Assembly (NCBI RefSeq): GCF_042684665.1
Contig: NZ_JBHULY010000034.1
Span: forward strand, 258,910-322,909
DNA: 64,000 nucleotides
DNA from: Jejuia rubra
GTDB taxonomy: Bacteria; Bacteroidota; Bacteroidia; Flavobacteriales; Flavobacteriaceae
Direction: 5' to 3'
Numbering within the stretch: the stretch's first letter is position 1; the number at the start of each line of letters is the position of its first letter. Positions 9,608 to 19,131 of the stretch are shown in pieces. Below the pieces are notes generated by a model. The model made no database searches, was not told the origin of the DNA, and was given only the letters and a program-made list of their open reading frames with translations. The position numbers were made by a program, and so were the translations under genes.

Positions 9608-10666
9608 ATGAACCGGAACAATAACTTTGATTTTCTAAGATTTTTGTTCGCAATTTTTGTCGTGCTTTCCCATTCCTACCCTTTGTCGGGTAGCAGTGAA
9701 ACTTACCAGTGGATTTACCAAATCACCAATGGTCAAATTGTATTGGCTCGGATAGGCTTGGGTGGCTTTTTTATAATTAGTGGCTTCTTTATTTTTAAAA
9801 GTTTAAAACGGAGTAAATCACTGAGCATTTACTTTTGGAAGCGTTTTTTAAGACTGTTTCCGGCACTTTTTGTAGTGCTTTTATTGACCGTTTTGCTGCT
9901 ACCGTTTGTATATGAAGGTGGTGTGTCCCTGTATGAAAACCCAGAGGTGTACACCTACTTGCCAAACAATTTATCGTTGTATGGATTTCAGTCAATAATT
10001 CAAGGTGTGTTTGACAATAATCCATACCATTCTATTAATGGCTCCTTATGGACAATTCGATATGAATTTTCACTTTATGTGGCTCTGTCATTACTCTTTT
10101 TCGTCAAAAACAATTACAAATTAGTACGGGGTGTATTGTTTCTTACCTTGGTATTTCTATTAGTGATTTACAATTTTTTATTGGGACGGTTTGCCGGTTC
10201 CTCTATATTTGGGATGCTGGGCTATGAAATTTTGGATCTGGGAACCTTTTTTGTATGTGGGAGTGTTTTGGCGGCCTTCAATTTTGAAAGAGTTAAAAGT
10301 CCGTTGTTGCTTGTTTTGTCTGTTTTAACACTAATTGGTGCATTGCATTTTGAAGTGTATCATTCCGTTAAGCACATACTGCTGCCTGTTGTAATTTTGC
10401 TGTTAGGGCAGATTCCGCTTCCATTTTTTAGTACTTTTGGGAAAATAGGAGATATGTCCTATGGTATTTATATTTATAGTTTTCCAGTGCAACAAACATT
10501 GGTTTACTTTTTCAAGCTTGGCACCTATGAACTCATGTTTTGGTCGGTAATAATCTCAATTGTTTTGGGGTTTTGTTCTTGGCATTTAATTGAGAAAAAA
10601 GCGCTGAGTTACAAAAATGTTTCAATTTCTAAATCTAAGATAGAATTGAAGAAAAAATTAACTTAA
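9608..10666 (+). CDS. OafA/YrhL-type acyltransferase (acyltransferase family 3)
   Basis: 352 residues with about ten hydrophobic segments. NNNFDFLRFLFAIFVVLSHS carries the diagnostic R and H of membrane acyltransferase family 3, and SINGSLWTIRYEFSLYV is the conserved 'gplWtl..E..fY' motif. These enzymes O-acylate (often O-acetylate) surface sugars at the inner membrane from cytoplasmic acyl donors. It probably decorates the glycan made by the neighbouring transferases. Confidence 0.88.
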   Translation: MNRNNNFDFLRFLFAIFVVLSHSYPLSGSSETYQWIYQITNGQIVLARIGLGGFFIISGFFIFKSLKRSKSLSIYFWKRFLRLFPALFVVLLLTVLLLPFVYEGGVSLYENPEVYTYLPNNLSLYGFQSIIQGVFDNNPYHSINGSLWTIRYEFSLYVALSLLFFVKNNYKLVRGVLFLTLVFLLVIYNFLLGRFAGSSIFGMLGYEILDLGTFFVCGSVLAAFNFERVKSPLLLVLSVLTLIGALHFEVYHSVKHILLPVVILLLGQIPLPFFSTFGKIGDMSYGIYIYSFPVQQTLVYFFKLGTYELMFWSVIISIVLGFCSWHLIEKKALSYKNVSISKSKIELKKKLT

Positions 10667-10683
10667 AAACAGTCAGCAGTTTA

Positions 10684-11355
10684 ATGAATATAAAACAGAT
10701 TATAAAACGTGTTCTAAGGAAAAAAAAGAAATCTCCCGCCTATTTTAAGGTGAAAAATTACGACAAATTTGATGATTTTTGGGTGCAAAAGGTAGAAGTA
10801 GAAGATGTCGAGGATAGACTGGATTTTTTTCTTAAACTGTGCAAAGGAAAAAATGTGTTGCACTTTGGCTGTACAGACTGGCCCATATTTAGGCCGGAAA
10901 AGAATTTGCATATTCAGTTATCAGAAGTAACCGCCAGACTGCATGGTTTTGATATTGATCTGGAGGGCATTGAAAATTTAAAGCAATATGTAGATCAGGA
11001 ATACTTCTCAAAGTTTTCCGATATACCCGATTTTAATTATGATGTCTGTTTAATTCCAGAAACCATTGAGCATGTAGACAATGTACGGGAGTTTTTGGCC
11101 AACTTATCTGCTGTAAAAGCCGATAAATTTCTAATTACTGCACCAAATTGTTTTACCCCAATTCATTTGGATAGAAACTATCGGGGTAAGGATTATTTTA
11201 TTGAAGTGGTGCACCCAGATCACAATTGCTGGTATAGCCCTTATACCCTTAAGAATCAAATTCAAAAATACTCCGATCTTAAGGTTGAGAAGACGTACTT
11301 GTTTAATAACGGAATGATGATTTGTTGCGAGGCGGTAAGGAAGGAAGTCTTATAG
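10684..11355 (+). CDS. Class I SAM-dependent methyltransferase
   Basis: 223 residues. KNVLHFGCTDWP near residues 55-66 takes the place of the glycine-rich SAM motif I (only one Gly survives), LHGFDIDLEGIENL gives the acidic ribose-binding residue, and VCLIPETIEHVDNVREF is motif IV/post-I. The N-terminus is strongly basic (KRVLRKKKKS). It is probably a sugar O- or N-methyltransferase acting on the glycan or its nucleotide-sugar precursor; the target is unknown. Confidence 0.72.
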   Translation: MNIKQIIKRVLRKKKKSPAYFKVKNYDKFDDFWVQKVEVEDVEDRLDFFLKLCKGKNVLHFGCTDWPIFRPEKNLHIQLSEVTARLHGFDIDLEGIENLKQYVDQEYFSKFSDIPDFNYDVCLIPETIEHVDNVREFLANLSAVKADKFLITAPNCFTPIHLDRNYRGKDYFIEVVHPDHNCWYSPYTLKNQIQKYSDLKVEKTYLFNNGMMICCEAVRKEVL

Positions 11356-11358
11356 ACT

Positions 11359-12555
11359 ATGCTAAAGAGAAGGATAAAAAAGTCCATTAAATCATTACAG
11401 GCCGTTTATAATTTTTTGATGTTTAGGCTTTTCGAAGTATCTAAAATCCGAAGGTCGGATTTACTCTTTATTCTGCCCTATTTTCAAACAGGAGGAGCGG
11501 AACGCGTGCACCTTAATATCATTAAAAGCTTGCAGGACAAAAGTATTTGTATCTTATTTACCCATAATTCCGCAACTGAAAATTTCAAAAATGAGTTTTC
11601 GAATTTGGCCAAAATTATCGAAGTGAATACAATTCTCACCAAAAACAATAGTCATATAAATCAGTCCCTCAAAAAGGTAATTTGTAAATCGATAAACCAA
11701 AGCCGGTCAATAACATCTGTTTTCGGGAGCAATACTAATTTCTTTTATGAAGTGCTTCCTAAAATCAAAAAGAACATCAACAAATTGGATTTGATACATG
11801 CCATTTCTGGAGAAAACCCAGCCATAGAGCAACACTATTTGGATTCAAGTGAAGATATCACCCATAGAATCGTAATCAATAAAAAGGCTTTTGATGACGT
11901 ATCGCATATTTATAAAGTCAACAGTATTTCAGAGGAATTTCTGAGCAAAATAAAAATTATTGAAAATGCCATTCCGATAGATTTAAATGATACACTGGCC
12001 GAAAGGGACATGATAAGAATCGGCTTTGTTGGTAGATGGTCCAAAGAAAAGCGCCCAGAAATTTTTCTTAAGATAGCATCGGAGATCAAAAAAATAAAAC
12101 CTGAGGTGGAATTCGAAATGGTAGGTATTGGAATGAAAAGTAATGTTTCTGAAATTAACAGGAGCGGTGTCCAATTTCTAGGTGAAATTACGGATGCAAA
12201 AAGGTTGGATGCCTTTTATAAATCCCTGACGTTTATTTTGACAACGTCTTCTAGGGAAGGCTTTCCTATGGTCATCCCAGAGGCTATGGCACACGGGGTG
12301 ATACCTATTTCAACTAATGTTGGTGGGATTAGCGAACATTTGATTAGTTTTGAAAATGGGGTGCTCATCGATAACTATAAGGATGAAAATGAAATCGTAA
12401 CAAAATTTATAGATACTATTGATAAATTGATTAATGATAAAGGATTAACAGCTAAAATTTCAAAGAATGCTTTTAACTATGCGAGAAAGCACTTTGATAT
12501 TGGTACGTTTAACCAGAAGTATAGAGACTTAGTTTTGGGTAATAAAGGGAACTGA
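11359..12555 (+). CDS. GT4 glycosyltransferase
   Basis: 398 residues. ILPYFQTGGAERVHLNII near residues 37-54 is the GT4 acceptor-domain glycine loop. GFVGRWSKEKRPEIFL starts the donor domain, and SSREGFPMVIPEAMAHG near residues 297-313 is the E-x7-E donor motif, followed by STNVGGISEH. The first 30 residues are very basic. The final TGA overlaps the next ATG (TGATG). Confidence 0.88.
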   Translation: MLKRRIKKSIKSLQAVYNFLMFRLFEVSKIRRSDLLFILPYFQTGGAERVHLNIIKSLQDKSICILFTHNSATENFKNEFSNLAKIIEVNTILTKNNSHINQSLKKVICKSINQSRSITSVFGSNTNFFYEVLPKIKKNINKLDLIHAISGENPAIEQHYLDSSEDITHRIVINKKAFDDVSHIYKVNSISEEFLSKIKIIENAIPIDLNDTLAERDMIRIGFVGRWSKEKRPEIFLKIASEIKKIKPEVEFEMVGIGMKSNVSEINRSGVQFLGEITDAKRLDAFYKSLTFILTTSSREGFPMVIPEAMAHGVIPISTNVGGISEHLISFENGVLIDNYKDENEIVTKFIDTIDKLINDKGLTAKISKNAFNYARKHFDIGTFNQKYRDLVLGNKGN

Positions 12556-13622
12556 TGATAACAATTGTACTGACCAACCGAAATAGAAGTTTAAGCTTGA
12601 TATCCAAATGCTTCGCCTCGTTACGCGGACAGAATAATCAAAATTTCAAATGCATTGTTGTGGATTATGGTTCAAATCCGCAAAATCAGAAACTACTTCA
12701 ATCTGAGATCAATAAACATGCAAATTTCGAATTAATTTTATGTAGTACCCAAAAGCAATTGTGGTGTAAATCCAGGGCTATAAATCTAGCATTAAAGCAG
12801 TGCGATACCACTTATTTTTTCGTAGGGGACATTGATATGATATATCATCCGCATTTTATTGAAGAACTTCACATACTTAAGGATAAACATAAAGTGGTTT
12901 ATTTTAAAGTGGGGTTTTTAAGCGAAAATGAGTCAAATACTGATAAGGATTTTGAGGATTATCAAATTGCCTTCCCCTCTAATGAAGAGGCCACGGGCAT
13001 GACTTTATACAAAACTGAGATATTGAAGTCTATTAATGGTTACGACGAATTTTACCATGGCTGGGGCGCAGAGGATACCGATGTTCACGTTAGACTTGAA
13101 AACGCCAATATTGAGGTGGCTTATTTTGATAGGGAAATTTTAATGCTTCATCAGTGGCACCCCAAGGCATATAGGGGTAAAGATAGTTTTGAACCATTTC
13201 ACTTTAAGCTTGAAAGCATCAATCATAAATATTTGGAATTTACTAGGAAAACAAAAAAAGTTGTTGCCAACACTAATTTTGAATGGGGGCATTATAATGC
13301 ATCGGATTATTCGGTTTTGGAAGCGCCACAACAGGAGTTTTTGATCACAAATGAACTAGCCGACGTCAAAGGGTTTATCCATAACATGTTTTTGGACCAT
13401 GCGCATCAAGTTATTAGTGTTAAAATAAAGGAACATTCCGAATATAATTCTCTCAAACAGACTGCTAAAAAGTTGATCCATAAAAAAACTAAGGAATTTT
13501 TACCTTTAGAAGAAGTGAACGACTTGCTTTTGGAAGCCATTATTGCAGACAAAAGAAATGCAGCATATAGCTACCGTTACAGCGTTCAAAAAAACGAAAT
13601 AACGCTAGTCATCAAACTTTAA
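12555..13622 (+). CDS. GT2/GT7-like glycosyltransferase (galactosyltransferase-like)
   Basis: 355 residues. ITIVLTNRNRSLSLISKC starts the GT-A domain, FFVGDIDMIYHPHF near residues 92-105 holds a clear DID metal motif, and GWGAEDTDVHVRL near residues 171-183 matches the WGxED element of beta-1,4-galactosyltransferase/chondroitin-polymerase-like enzymes. About 130 C-terminal residues have no recognised domain. By motif it may be a galactosyl or N-acetylhexosaminyl transferase (inference). Confidence 0.8.
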   Translation: MITIVLTNRNRSLSLISKCFASLRGQNNQNFKCIVVDYGSNPQNQKLLQSEINKHANFELILCSTQKQLWCKSRAINLALKQCDTTYFFVGDIDMIYHPHFIEELHILKDKHKVVYFKVGFLSENESNTDKDFEDYQIAFPSNEEATGMTLYKTEILKSINGYDEFYHGWGAEDTDVHVRLENANIEVAYFDREILMLHQWHPKAYRGKDSFEPFHFKLESINHKYLEFTRKTKKVVANTNFEWGHYNASDYSVLEAPQQEFLITNELADVKGFIHNMFLDHAHQVISVKIKEHSEYNSLKQTAKKLIHKKTKEFLPLEEVNDLLLEAIIADKRNAAYSYRYSVQKNEITLVIKL

Positions 13623-13634
13623 CCTATTGCACCA

Positions 13635-14789
13635 ATGAAAATTTTAATGGTATCCATGAATTCCATCCACTTTGAACGCTGGACCAATCAGCTTCAGGAT
13701 GCGGGCCATGAGGTGCATTGGTTCAATATTAGGGATGGTAGCTATTCAGAAAATTTGTCTTGGGTAAAGCAAATTATCGGTTGGAAATACAAGTATCCCA
13801 AACTTAAGGGAAGAGTGTTCGTAAAAAGAAGATTGCCCAAATTGTATAAAAAACTTGGTTTTATATTTGAAAACAGTACCGAAAAGGCATTTGAAAGCGC
13901 GTTGCTGAAAATACGTCCCGATGTAGTGCACAGTTTTGCACTCTACGTATCCTGTTCACCTATTTTGAAGGTGATGAACAATTACCCGGAACTACAATGG
14001 ATATACTCTGCTTGGGGTAGCGATTTGTTCTATTTTCAACATGAACCGTCGTATCTCAGTGATATAAAAAATGTATTGCCAAGGGTTAATTATTTGTTTG
14101 CGGATTGCAAAAGAGATGTTGCACTGGCAGAAAAATTTGGCTTTAAGGGTAGGGTTTTAGGGATTTTTCCTGGCGGTGGAGGGTATCCCATTGAAAAGTA
14201 TGAGCCACATGTCCTGTCTACTTCCCAAAGAAATCTAATACTTATTAAAGGTTATCAAGGGCGTTCGGGTAGGGCCATTTCCGTGTTAAAGGCCATCGCT
14301 AACTTGAATTCCGAATTAAGGACATATCAATTTGCCATTTTTGGAGTAAATGAGGAGGTTGAAAATTTTATAGAGCGTGAACATGGGCTTCGTAGTTTGG
14401 ATTTACGCATCTATAAAAGATCTGAGTTTTTAAACCATTTTGAACTTATGAAACTAATGGGGCAAGCATTGATATATATAGGAAATAGCAATTCTGATGG
14501 TATGCCGAACACATTGCTCGAGGCCATAATTATGGGGGCTTTCCCGATCCAATCCAATCCCGGTGGTGCTACAGCCGAGGTCATAAATCATGGCAAAAAT
14601 GGGCTCCTGATTCAGGATTGTGAAGATGATAATCAAATTTCCAAATTGATAAAAATGGCAGTTTCAGACAAAAAACTTATGGAAACCGCCTTTAAAGCTA
14701 ATCAACAAATGAAAGGCGTTTTTGAAAGATCAAAAATTGCAAATGATGTTATTTCAAAATACAATTCCATCCATCAATACTCAATTTAA
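13635..14789 (+). CDS. GT4 glycosyltransferase
   Basis: 384 residues. MKILMVSMNSIHFERWTNQL begins the acceptor domain with the 'h..rw...L...GHev' pattern typical of GT4 subfamilies that start MKI. YSAWGSDLFYF near residues 120-130 is the interdomain loop. GNSNSDGMPNTLLEAI near residues 280-295 holds the donor E motif with Asp/Glu, followed by SNPGGATAE. It is the last gene before a 63-base gap that precedes the nonulosonate module. Confidence 0.85.
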   Translation: MKILMVSMNSIHFERWTNQLQDAGHEVHWFNIRDGSYSENLSWVKQIIGWKYKYPKLKGRVFVKRRLPKLYKKLGFIFENSTEKAFESALLKIRPDVVHSFALYVSCSPILKVMNNYPELQWIYSAWGSDLFYFQHEPSYLSDIKNVLPRVNYLFADCKRDVALAEKFGFKGRVLGIFPGGGGYPIEKYEPHVLSTSQRNLILIKGYQGRSGRAISVLKAIANLNSELRTYQFAIFGVNEEVENFIEREHGLRSLDLRIYKRSEFLNHFELMKLMGQALIYIGNSNSDGMPNTLLEAIIMGAFPIQSNPGGATAEVINHGKNGLLIQDCEDDNQISKLIKMAVSDKKLMETAFKANQQMKGVFERSKIANDVISKYNSIHQYSI

Positions 14790-14852
14790 ACGCGTCGATT
14801 AAAAAACAAACTGTATTTTAGCATTTTGACTCATATTAATAGCAGCACAAAA

Positions 14853-16010
14853 ATGAAAAAGATAGGTTTTATCCCGTTGCGGAAAGGCTCTAAAGGGATT
14901 CCCAATAAGAACAAAAGAAAGATGGTAGGTAGACCATTGTTTACATGGGTTCTTGGTGAAGCTGTTTTTTCAGAGCTTGATGAAATTGTTGTGTATACCG
15001 ATGACGAGTCCATAATTGATTTTATTGCCAAAGAATACCATTGGACTTCAAAAGTGAAAGCCTTGAAACGAAGTGAAGAAAGTGCTGAAGACACAGCTTC
15101 TACCGAATCTGCTATATTGGAATATTGCGAGTCTATTAATTATGATTTTGATATTTTCTGCCTAATGCAGGCCACATCTCCTTTCACAAGAAAAGAGGAT
15201 ATTAATACATGTTTGGATAAAATCGGGACTGAATTTGATTCGGCATTAACCGTGGTAAACACCCATCGTTTTTTATGGAATGAAAATGGGGAAGCACTAA
15301 ACTACAATCCCCAAAAAAGACCAAGACGTCAAGATTTTGAGGGGGTATTGGTTGAAAATGGTGCTGTTTATACTATTTCAAAAGAAGCTTTAAAGCAACA
15401 TAACAACCGAATAGGGGATAGAACTGCAGTAGTGAAAATGCCCGAGGAATCACTTTCAGAAATAGATACCGAATCTGATTGGGTGACTGTCGAAAACTTA
15501 TTGATGGAGCGACAAAAACAGGAGAAAATATCCAAGAAAATTACACACATAGTTTTGGATGTTGACGGCGTATTTACAGATGGCACTATTACTTATACAA
15601 AAGATGGCGAGCATACCAAAAGTTTCGATATGAGAGATGGTATGGGGCTTGAGATTTTAAGGCAATTCAACGTAAAAGTGATGATTATGACCTCGGAGAA
15701 TTCTCAATTGGTAGCCAAACGCATGGAAAAATTAAAGATTGAGCACGTGTTTTTAGGTGTAAAGGATAAGTTTACCTTATTGAACCGAATATTGAACCAG
15801 GAGAATATATCTTTGGGTAATGTGGCCTACGTTGGGGACGATGTTAACGACCTTACCAATATTTGTAGTGTCGGGTGGTCTTTGGCCCCAAATAATGCTA
15901 CAGATGTGGTTAAACAACATGCCGATATCGTGCTTTCCAGAAAATCGGGAGCCGGTGCTATCAGGGAAGCTTGTCAATTTATAATGAAGTATAACAAAAG
16001 ATTCATGTAA
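14853..16010 (+). CDS. CMP-nonulosonate synthetase fused to KdsC-like HAD phosphatase
   Basis: 385 residues from the ATG at 14853, which starts directly on the conserved domain; an in-frame TTG at 14826 would add nine unsupported residues. Residues 1-225 are an acylneuraminate cytidylyltransferase: IPLRKGSKGIPNKNKR is the CTP-binding loop and YTDDESI and LMQATSPF follow. Residues about 230-385 are a HAD phosphatase of KdsC type, with DVDGVFTDG (nucleophile), MTSEN, and VGDDVNDL. The enzyme would activate a nine-carbon sugar to its CMP form, and the fused domain would remove a phosphate from the preceding sugar-9-phosphate. Animal CMAS and some Bacteroides enzymes have the same two-part layout (established knowledge). 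The exact sugar (Neu5Ac, Kdn or another) is not visible. Confidence 0.85.
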   Translation: MKKIGFIPLRKGSKGIPNKNKRKMVGRPLFTWVLGEAVFSELDEIVVYTDDESIIDFIAKEYHWTSKVKALKRSEESAEDTASTESAILEYCESINYDFDIFCLMQATSPFTRKEDINTCLDKIGTEFDSALTVVNTHRFLWNENGEALNYNPQKRPRRQDFEGVLVENGAVYTISKEALKQHNNRIGDRTAVVKMPEESLSEIDTESDWVTVENLLMERQKQEKISKKITHIVLDVDGVFTDGTITYTKDGEHTKSFDMRDGMGLEILRQFNVKVMIMTSENSQLVAKRMEKLKIEHVFLGVKDKFTLLNRILNQENISLGNVAYVGDDVNDLTNICSVGWSLAPNNATDVVKQHADIVLSRKSGAGAIREACQFIMKYNKRFM

Positions 16011-16023
16011 GTCCCAAAATCTT

Positions 16024-16905
16024 ATGAATAGTTACAAAAAGCCATATGTTATAGCTGAAATAGGGTGCAACCATAAAGGTGAAATGGAAATTGCGAAAGA
16101 ACTTATCAAAGTAGCAAAGATATTTTGCAATGTGGATGCTGTAAAATTCCAAAAGCGTAATAATAAAGAGTTGTTAACGGAGGAGCAGTACAATCAACCC
16201 CATCCTAATCCTGTCAATTCTTACGGAGCAACTTATGGAGATCATCGTGAGTACCTGGAGTTTAGCTTGAAGGAACATCAAGAATTAAAGTCGTATTGTG
16301 AAGAGGTAGGAATTACATATTCCACTTCAGTTTGGGATCTAACATCTGCTAAGGAAATAGCATCCCTAAATCCGGAGTTTATTAAAATACCTTCGGCATG
16401 CAATAACAATACAATGATGCTGGAATGGCTCTGCAAAAATTATGAAGGCGAACTTCATATTTCAACAGGGATGACTACCAAAGAGGAGATCGACGAAGTT
16501 GTAAATCTGTTTAAAACTTTTGGAAGAAATAAAGACTTGGTACTTTATAATTGTACTTCGGGTTACCCTGTGCCTTTTGAAGACGTGTGCTTATTGGACA
16601 TTAATGTGTTAAAGGAAAAGTACGGTGGGCAAATAAAACACATCGGATTTTCAGGACACCATTTAGGTATTGCTGTGGATGTTGCCGCATACACTTTGGG
16701 AGCTAATATTATTGAAAGGCACTACACATTGGATAGAACCTGGAAAGGTACAGACCATGCTGCATCATTGGAGCCCATGGGACTTCGCAAGTTATCAAGG
16801 GACCTAAAGGCCGTTTATCATTCCTTGAGTTATAAAAATGAGGATATATTGCCCATTGAAAAAGTACAGCGCGATAAACTAAAAAATCAAAAAGTGCACA
16901 AATGA
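16024..16905 (+). CDS. NeuB-family nonulosonate synthase, SAF domain absent
   Basis: 293 residues. YVIAEIGCNHKGEMEIA, DAVKFQKRN, YSTSVWDLTSA, IKIPSACNNN, HISTGMTT and IERHYTLDRTWKGTDHAAS follow the NeuB TIM barrel from end to end, including the metal- and PEP-binding residues. It condenses PEP with a hexosamine, mannose or their 6-phosphate to give a nonulosonate. The family is usually about 340-350 residues with a C-terminal antifreeze-like SAF domain; here the protein ends about 30 residues after the barrel. With a phosphatase fused to the partner synthetase, a phosphorylated substrate is plausible (inference). The TGA overlaps the next ATG. Confidence 0.87.
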   Translation: MNSYKKPYVIAEIGCNHKGEMEIAKELIKVAKIFCNVDAVKFQKRNNKELLTEEQYNQPHPNPVNSYGATYGDHREYLEFSLKEHQELKSYCEEVGITYSTSVWDLTSAKEIASLNPEFIKIPSACNNNTMMLEWLCKNYEGELHISTGMTTKEEIDEVVNLFKTFGRNKDLVLYNCTSGYPVPFEDVCLLDINVLKEKYGGQIKHIGFSGHHLGIAVDVAAYTLGANIIERHYTLDRTWKGTDHAASLEPMGLRKLSRDLKAVYHSLSYKNEDILPIEKVQRDKLKNQKVHK

Positions 16906-17732
16906 TTTCATCAAGGAAGATTCGCTTGTTTTGGTGGAATGAAATTGAACTACAAGGCAAATCCAAAGAGAACTACGGCGATCTTTTGGGTAAATATTTA
17001 GTAGAAAAAATTTCTGGTAAGGAAGTGGTTTGGACGAAGCCTAGTGCTTTCTCTTTTTCTGATTTTTTCAGTCCAATTTATGTAACCATAGGAAGCATTC
17101 TAACCCATGTCAATTCAAAATGCGTAGTTTGGGGAAGCGGTATTGTATCCAAAGAATTTCCTGTTAAAAACGCCAAATTTTTGGCTGTGCGCGGTCCGCA
17201 AACAAGAAATCATTTGCTGGATTTGGGGTACGAAGTTCCCGAGATATATGGCGATCCGGCCATTCTTTTGCCAAGGTATTATAACCCTCAAATTGAAAAG
17301 GAATACAAATTGGGCATCGTCCCTCATTATGCGGATTTTGAAGCAGTGAAAGACTTTTGCCAAAATGACGGATCGATACTCATCATTGATTTAATGACAA
17401 ATAATGTTGAAACAACAACAGATCAATTTCTTAAATGTGAAAAGATAATATCATCTTCCCTTCATGGTATTATAGTGTCCCATGCTTACGGTATACCCGC
17501 TGTTTGGCAAAAGTTTTCCAATCGTGTATTTGGTGATGATATTAAGTATAGAGACTATTTTGAATCTGTTGGTATACCCAATTATGAATCAACTATTTTG
17601 AATACTGAGATGTCGGAAAGTACGATGCTCAATCTTTTCAAAAACAAACAGGTATTGCCCGAAAAAAAAGTAATTGATAGGCTATTTAATGGGTTAATGG
17701 AGGTTTGCCCATTCAACAATCAAAAAGAATAG
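16902..17732 (+). CDS. Polysaccharide pyruvyl transferase family protein
   Basis: 276 residues, starting in an ATGA overlap with the NeuB-type gene. NYGDLLGKYLVEKISG near residues 24-39, VVWGSGIVSKEFP, AVRGPQTRNHL, YGDPAILLP and SSSLHGIIVSHAYGIPAVW (about 183-201) are the ordered motifs of the pyruvyl transferase family (CsaB/WcaK/GumL type). Such enzymes transfer pyruvate from PEP to a sugar as a ketal, adding a negative charge. Some family members act otherwise, so the reaction is inferred. Confidence 0.82.
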   Translation: MISSRKIRLFWWNEIELQGKSKENYGDLLGKYLVEKISGKEVVWTKPSAFSFSDFFSPIYVTIGSILTHVNSKCVVWGSGIVSKEFPVKNAKFLAVRGPQTRNHLLDLGYEVPEIYGDPAILLPRYYNPQIEKEYKLGIVPHYADFEAVKDFCQNDGSILIIDLMTNNVETTTDQFLKCEKIISSSLHGIIVSHAYGIPAVWQKFSNRVFGDDIKYRDYFESVGIPNYESTILNTEMSESTMLNLFKNKQVLPEKKVIDRLFNGLMEVCPFNNQKE

Positions 17733-17736
17733 ATAT

Positions 17737-19131
17737 ATGAAGAAAAAAGTGTTTGTATTCTTTCCAGATGGCGTGGGCTTAAGAAACTTTGCTTTTACGG
17801 ATTTTAAATCGGTAGGAGAAGCAATGGGATTTGAGGTGGTATATTGGAACAACACTATTTTTTCGCTTAAAGACAACTTAGGATTCAATGAAGTGAAAAT
17901 TGAAGACCAATCCAGTCATCCACTATTGCCGATATATTCCCGGGCTAGAAAAAGAGCCGAGTTAAATGTTTCCAAAGATAAGTTTAATGATGCCGTCTAC
18001 CCAACGTATAAGTTTCCATTTAGCTATAAGGGATTAAAGAATATAATTCGTACCATTTATACTAAAGTGCTAATTGGGCTTTATTCTTCTGAAAAGGGTA
18101 TTGAATATTTAAGAAAGCGAATTAACAAATTGGAACGTTCAACTTCAAAATATGCCTATTGCAGGTCTCAATTAGAGGCACACAAGCCGGATTTAATTTT
18201 TTGTACTACGCAAAGGGCCACGCAGTCCATTAGTGCCTTATTGGCGGCTCAGGATTTGGGGATACCTACGGTAGCTTTTGTGTACTCATGGGATAATGTG
18301 CCTAAGGCCATGCAGGTGGTGGAAACTGATTATTACTGCGTTTGGAGCGATTTGATGAAGGCACAAGTGTTGCAGTATTATCCCTTTGTAAAACCAGAGC
18401 AGGTTTTTGTAACGGGAACACCGCAGTTTGAACCCCACTATGATGCTTCCCTATTTGAAAGGAGGGAAACATTTTTTAAGAAGTATGATTTAGACTTAAC
18501 CAAGAAATATATCTGTTTTTCAGGTGATGATGAAACCACTTCGCCTTTAGACCAGTACTACTTGGAAGATTTGGCAAATGCCGTACGAAAGCTTAATGAA
18601 AAAGGCGAAAACCTTGGTATTATATATAGAAAATGCCCCGTAGATTTTACTGATAGATATAATGCCGTAATAGAAGCCAATAATGATATTATTAAAGTAT
18701 TGGACCCTATATGGAAGCAAGTAGGTAGCCAATGGAATCAGGTGTTGCCAACTCCTGAAGATTTTAAAATGCTTTATAATGTCTGCGAACATAGTGAGTT
18801 TGTAACCAACGTTTGCTCCTCAACGGTTTTTGATTTTGTGGCTCATGACAAGCCCTGTATTTATTATAATTACGAACAACCACAACTGAAAAAGAGTATC
18901 AGGGATATTGGTCAAAACTATAAATATGTACACTTTAGAAGTATGCCAAGCAAGGAGGCCGTTGTGTTTTGCACGGATAAAAAGGATTTGGAAAGTCAGG
19001 TAAAGCAAATTTTGGACGGGCAATTATCAAATGTTCACGAATGTAAAAAGTGGTACAGAATTGTGGTAGGCGAAACCCCAACTGAAGCTTCAAAGAATAT
19101 TTGGAATACAATTTCTGGGATATTGCAATGA
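17737..19131 (+). CDS. Putative GT-B glycosyltransferase of surface-polysaccharide type
   Basis: 464 residues. A Rossmann-like start (KVFVFFPDGVGLRNFAF) is followed by TTQRATQSISALLAAQDLGI and FVYSWDNVP near residues 187-195, then TGTPQFEPHYD and a C-terminal donor half ending TNVCSSTVFDFVAHDKP near residues 356-372. The S/T-rich loop before a hydrophobic helix and the 'DKPCIYY' strand recall CDP-glycerol glycerophosphotransferase and capsule GT-B proteins. No exact family is recognised. It is probably a transferase for the glycan (inference). Confidence 0.55.
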   Translation: MKKKVFVFFPDGVGLRNFAFTDFKSVGEAMGFEVVYWNNTIFSLKDNLGFNEVKIEDQSSHPLLPIYSRARKRAELNVSKDKFNDAVYPTYKFPFSYKGLKNIIRTIYTKVLIGLYSSEKGIEYLRKRINKLERSTSKYAYCRSQLEAHKPDLIFCTTQRATQSISALLAAQDLGIPTVAFVYSWDNVPKAMQVVETDYYCVWSDLMKAQVLQYYPFVKPEQVFVTGTPQFEPHYDASLFERRETFFKKYDLDLTKKYICFSGDDETTSPLDQYYLEDLANAVRKLNEKGENLGIIYRKCPVDFTDRYNAVIEANNDIIKVLDPIWKQVGSQWNQVLPTPEDFKMLYNVCEHSEFVTNVCSSTVFDFVAHDKPCIYYNYEQPQLKKSIRDIGQNYKYVHFRSMPSKEAVVFCTDKKDLESQVKQILDGQLSNVHECKKWYRIVVGETPTEASKNIWNTISGILQ

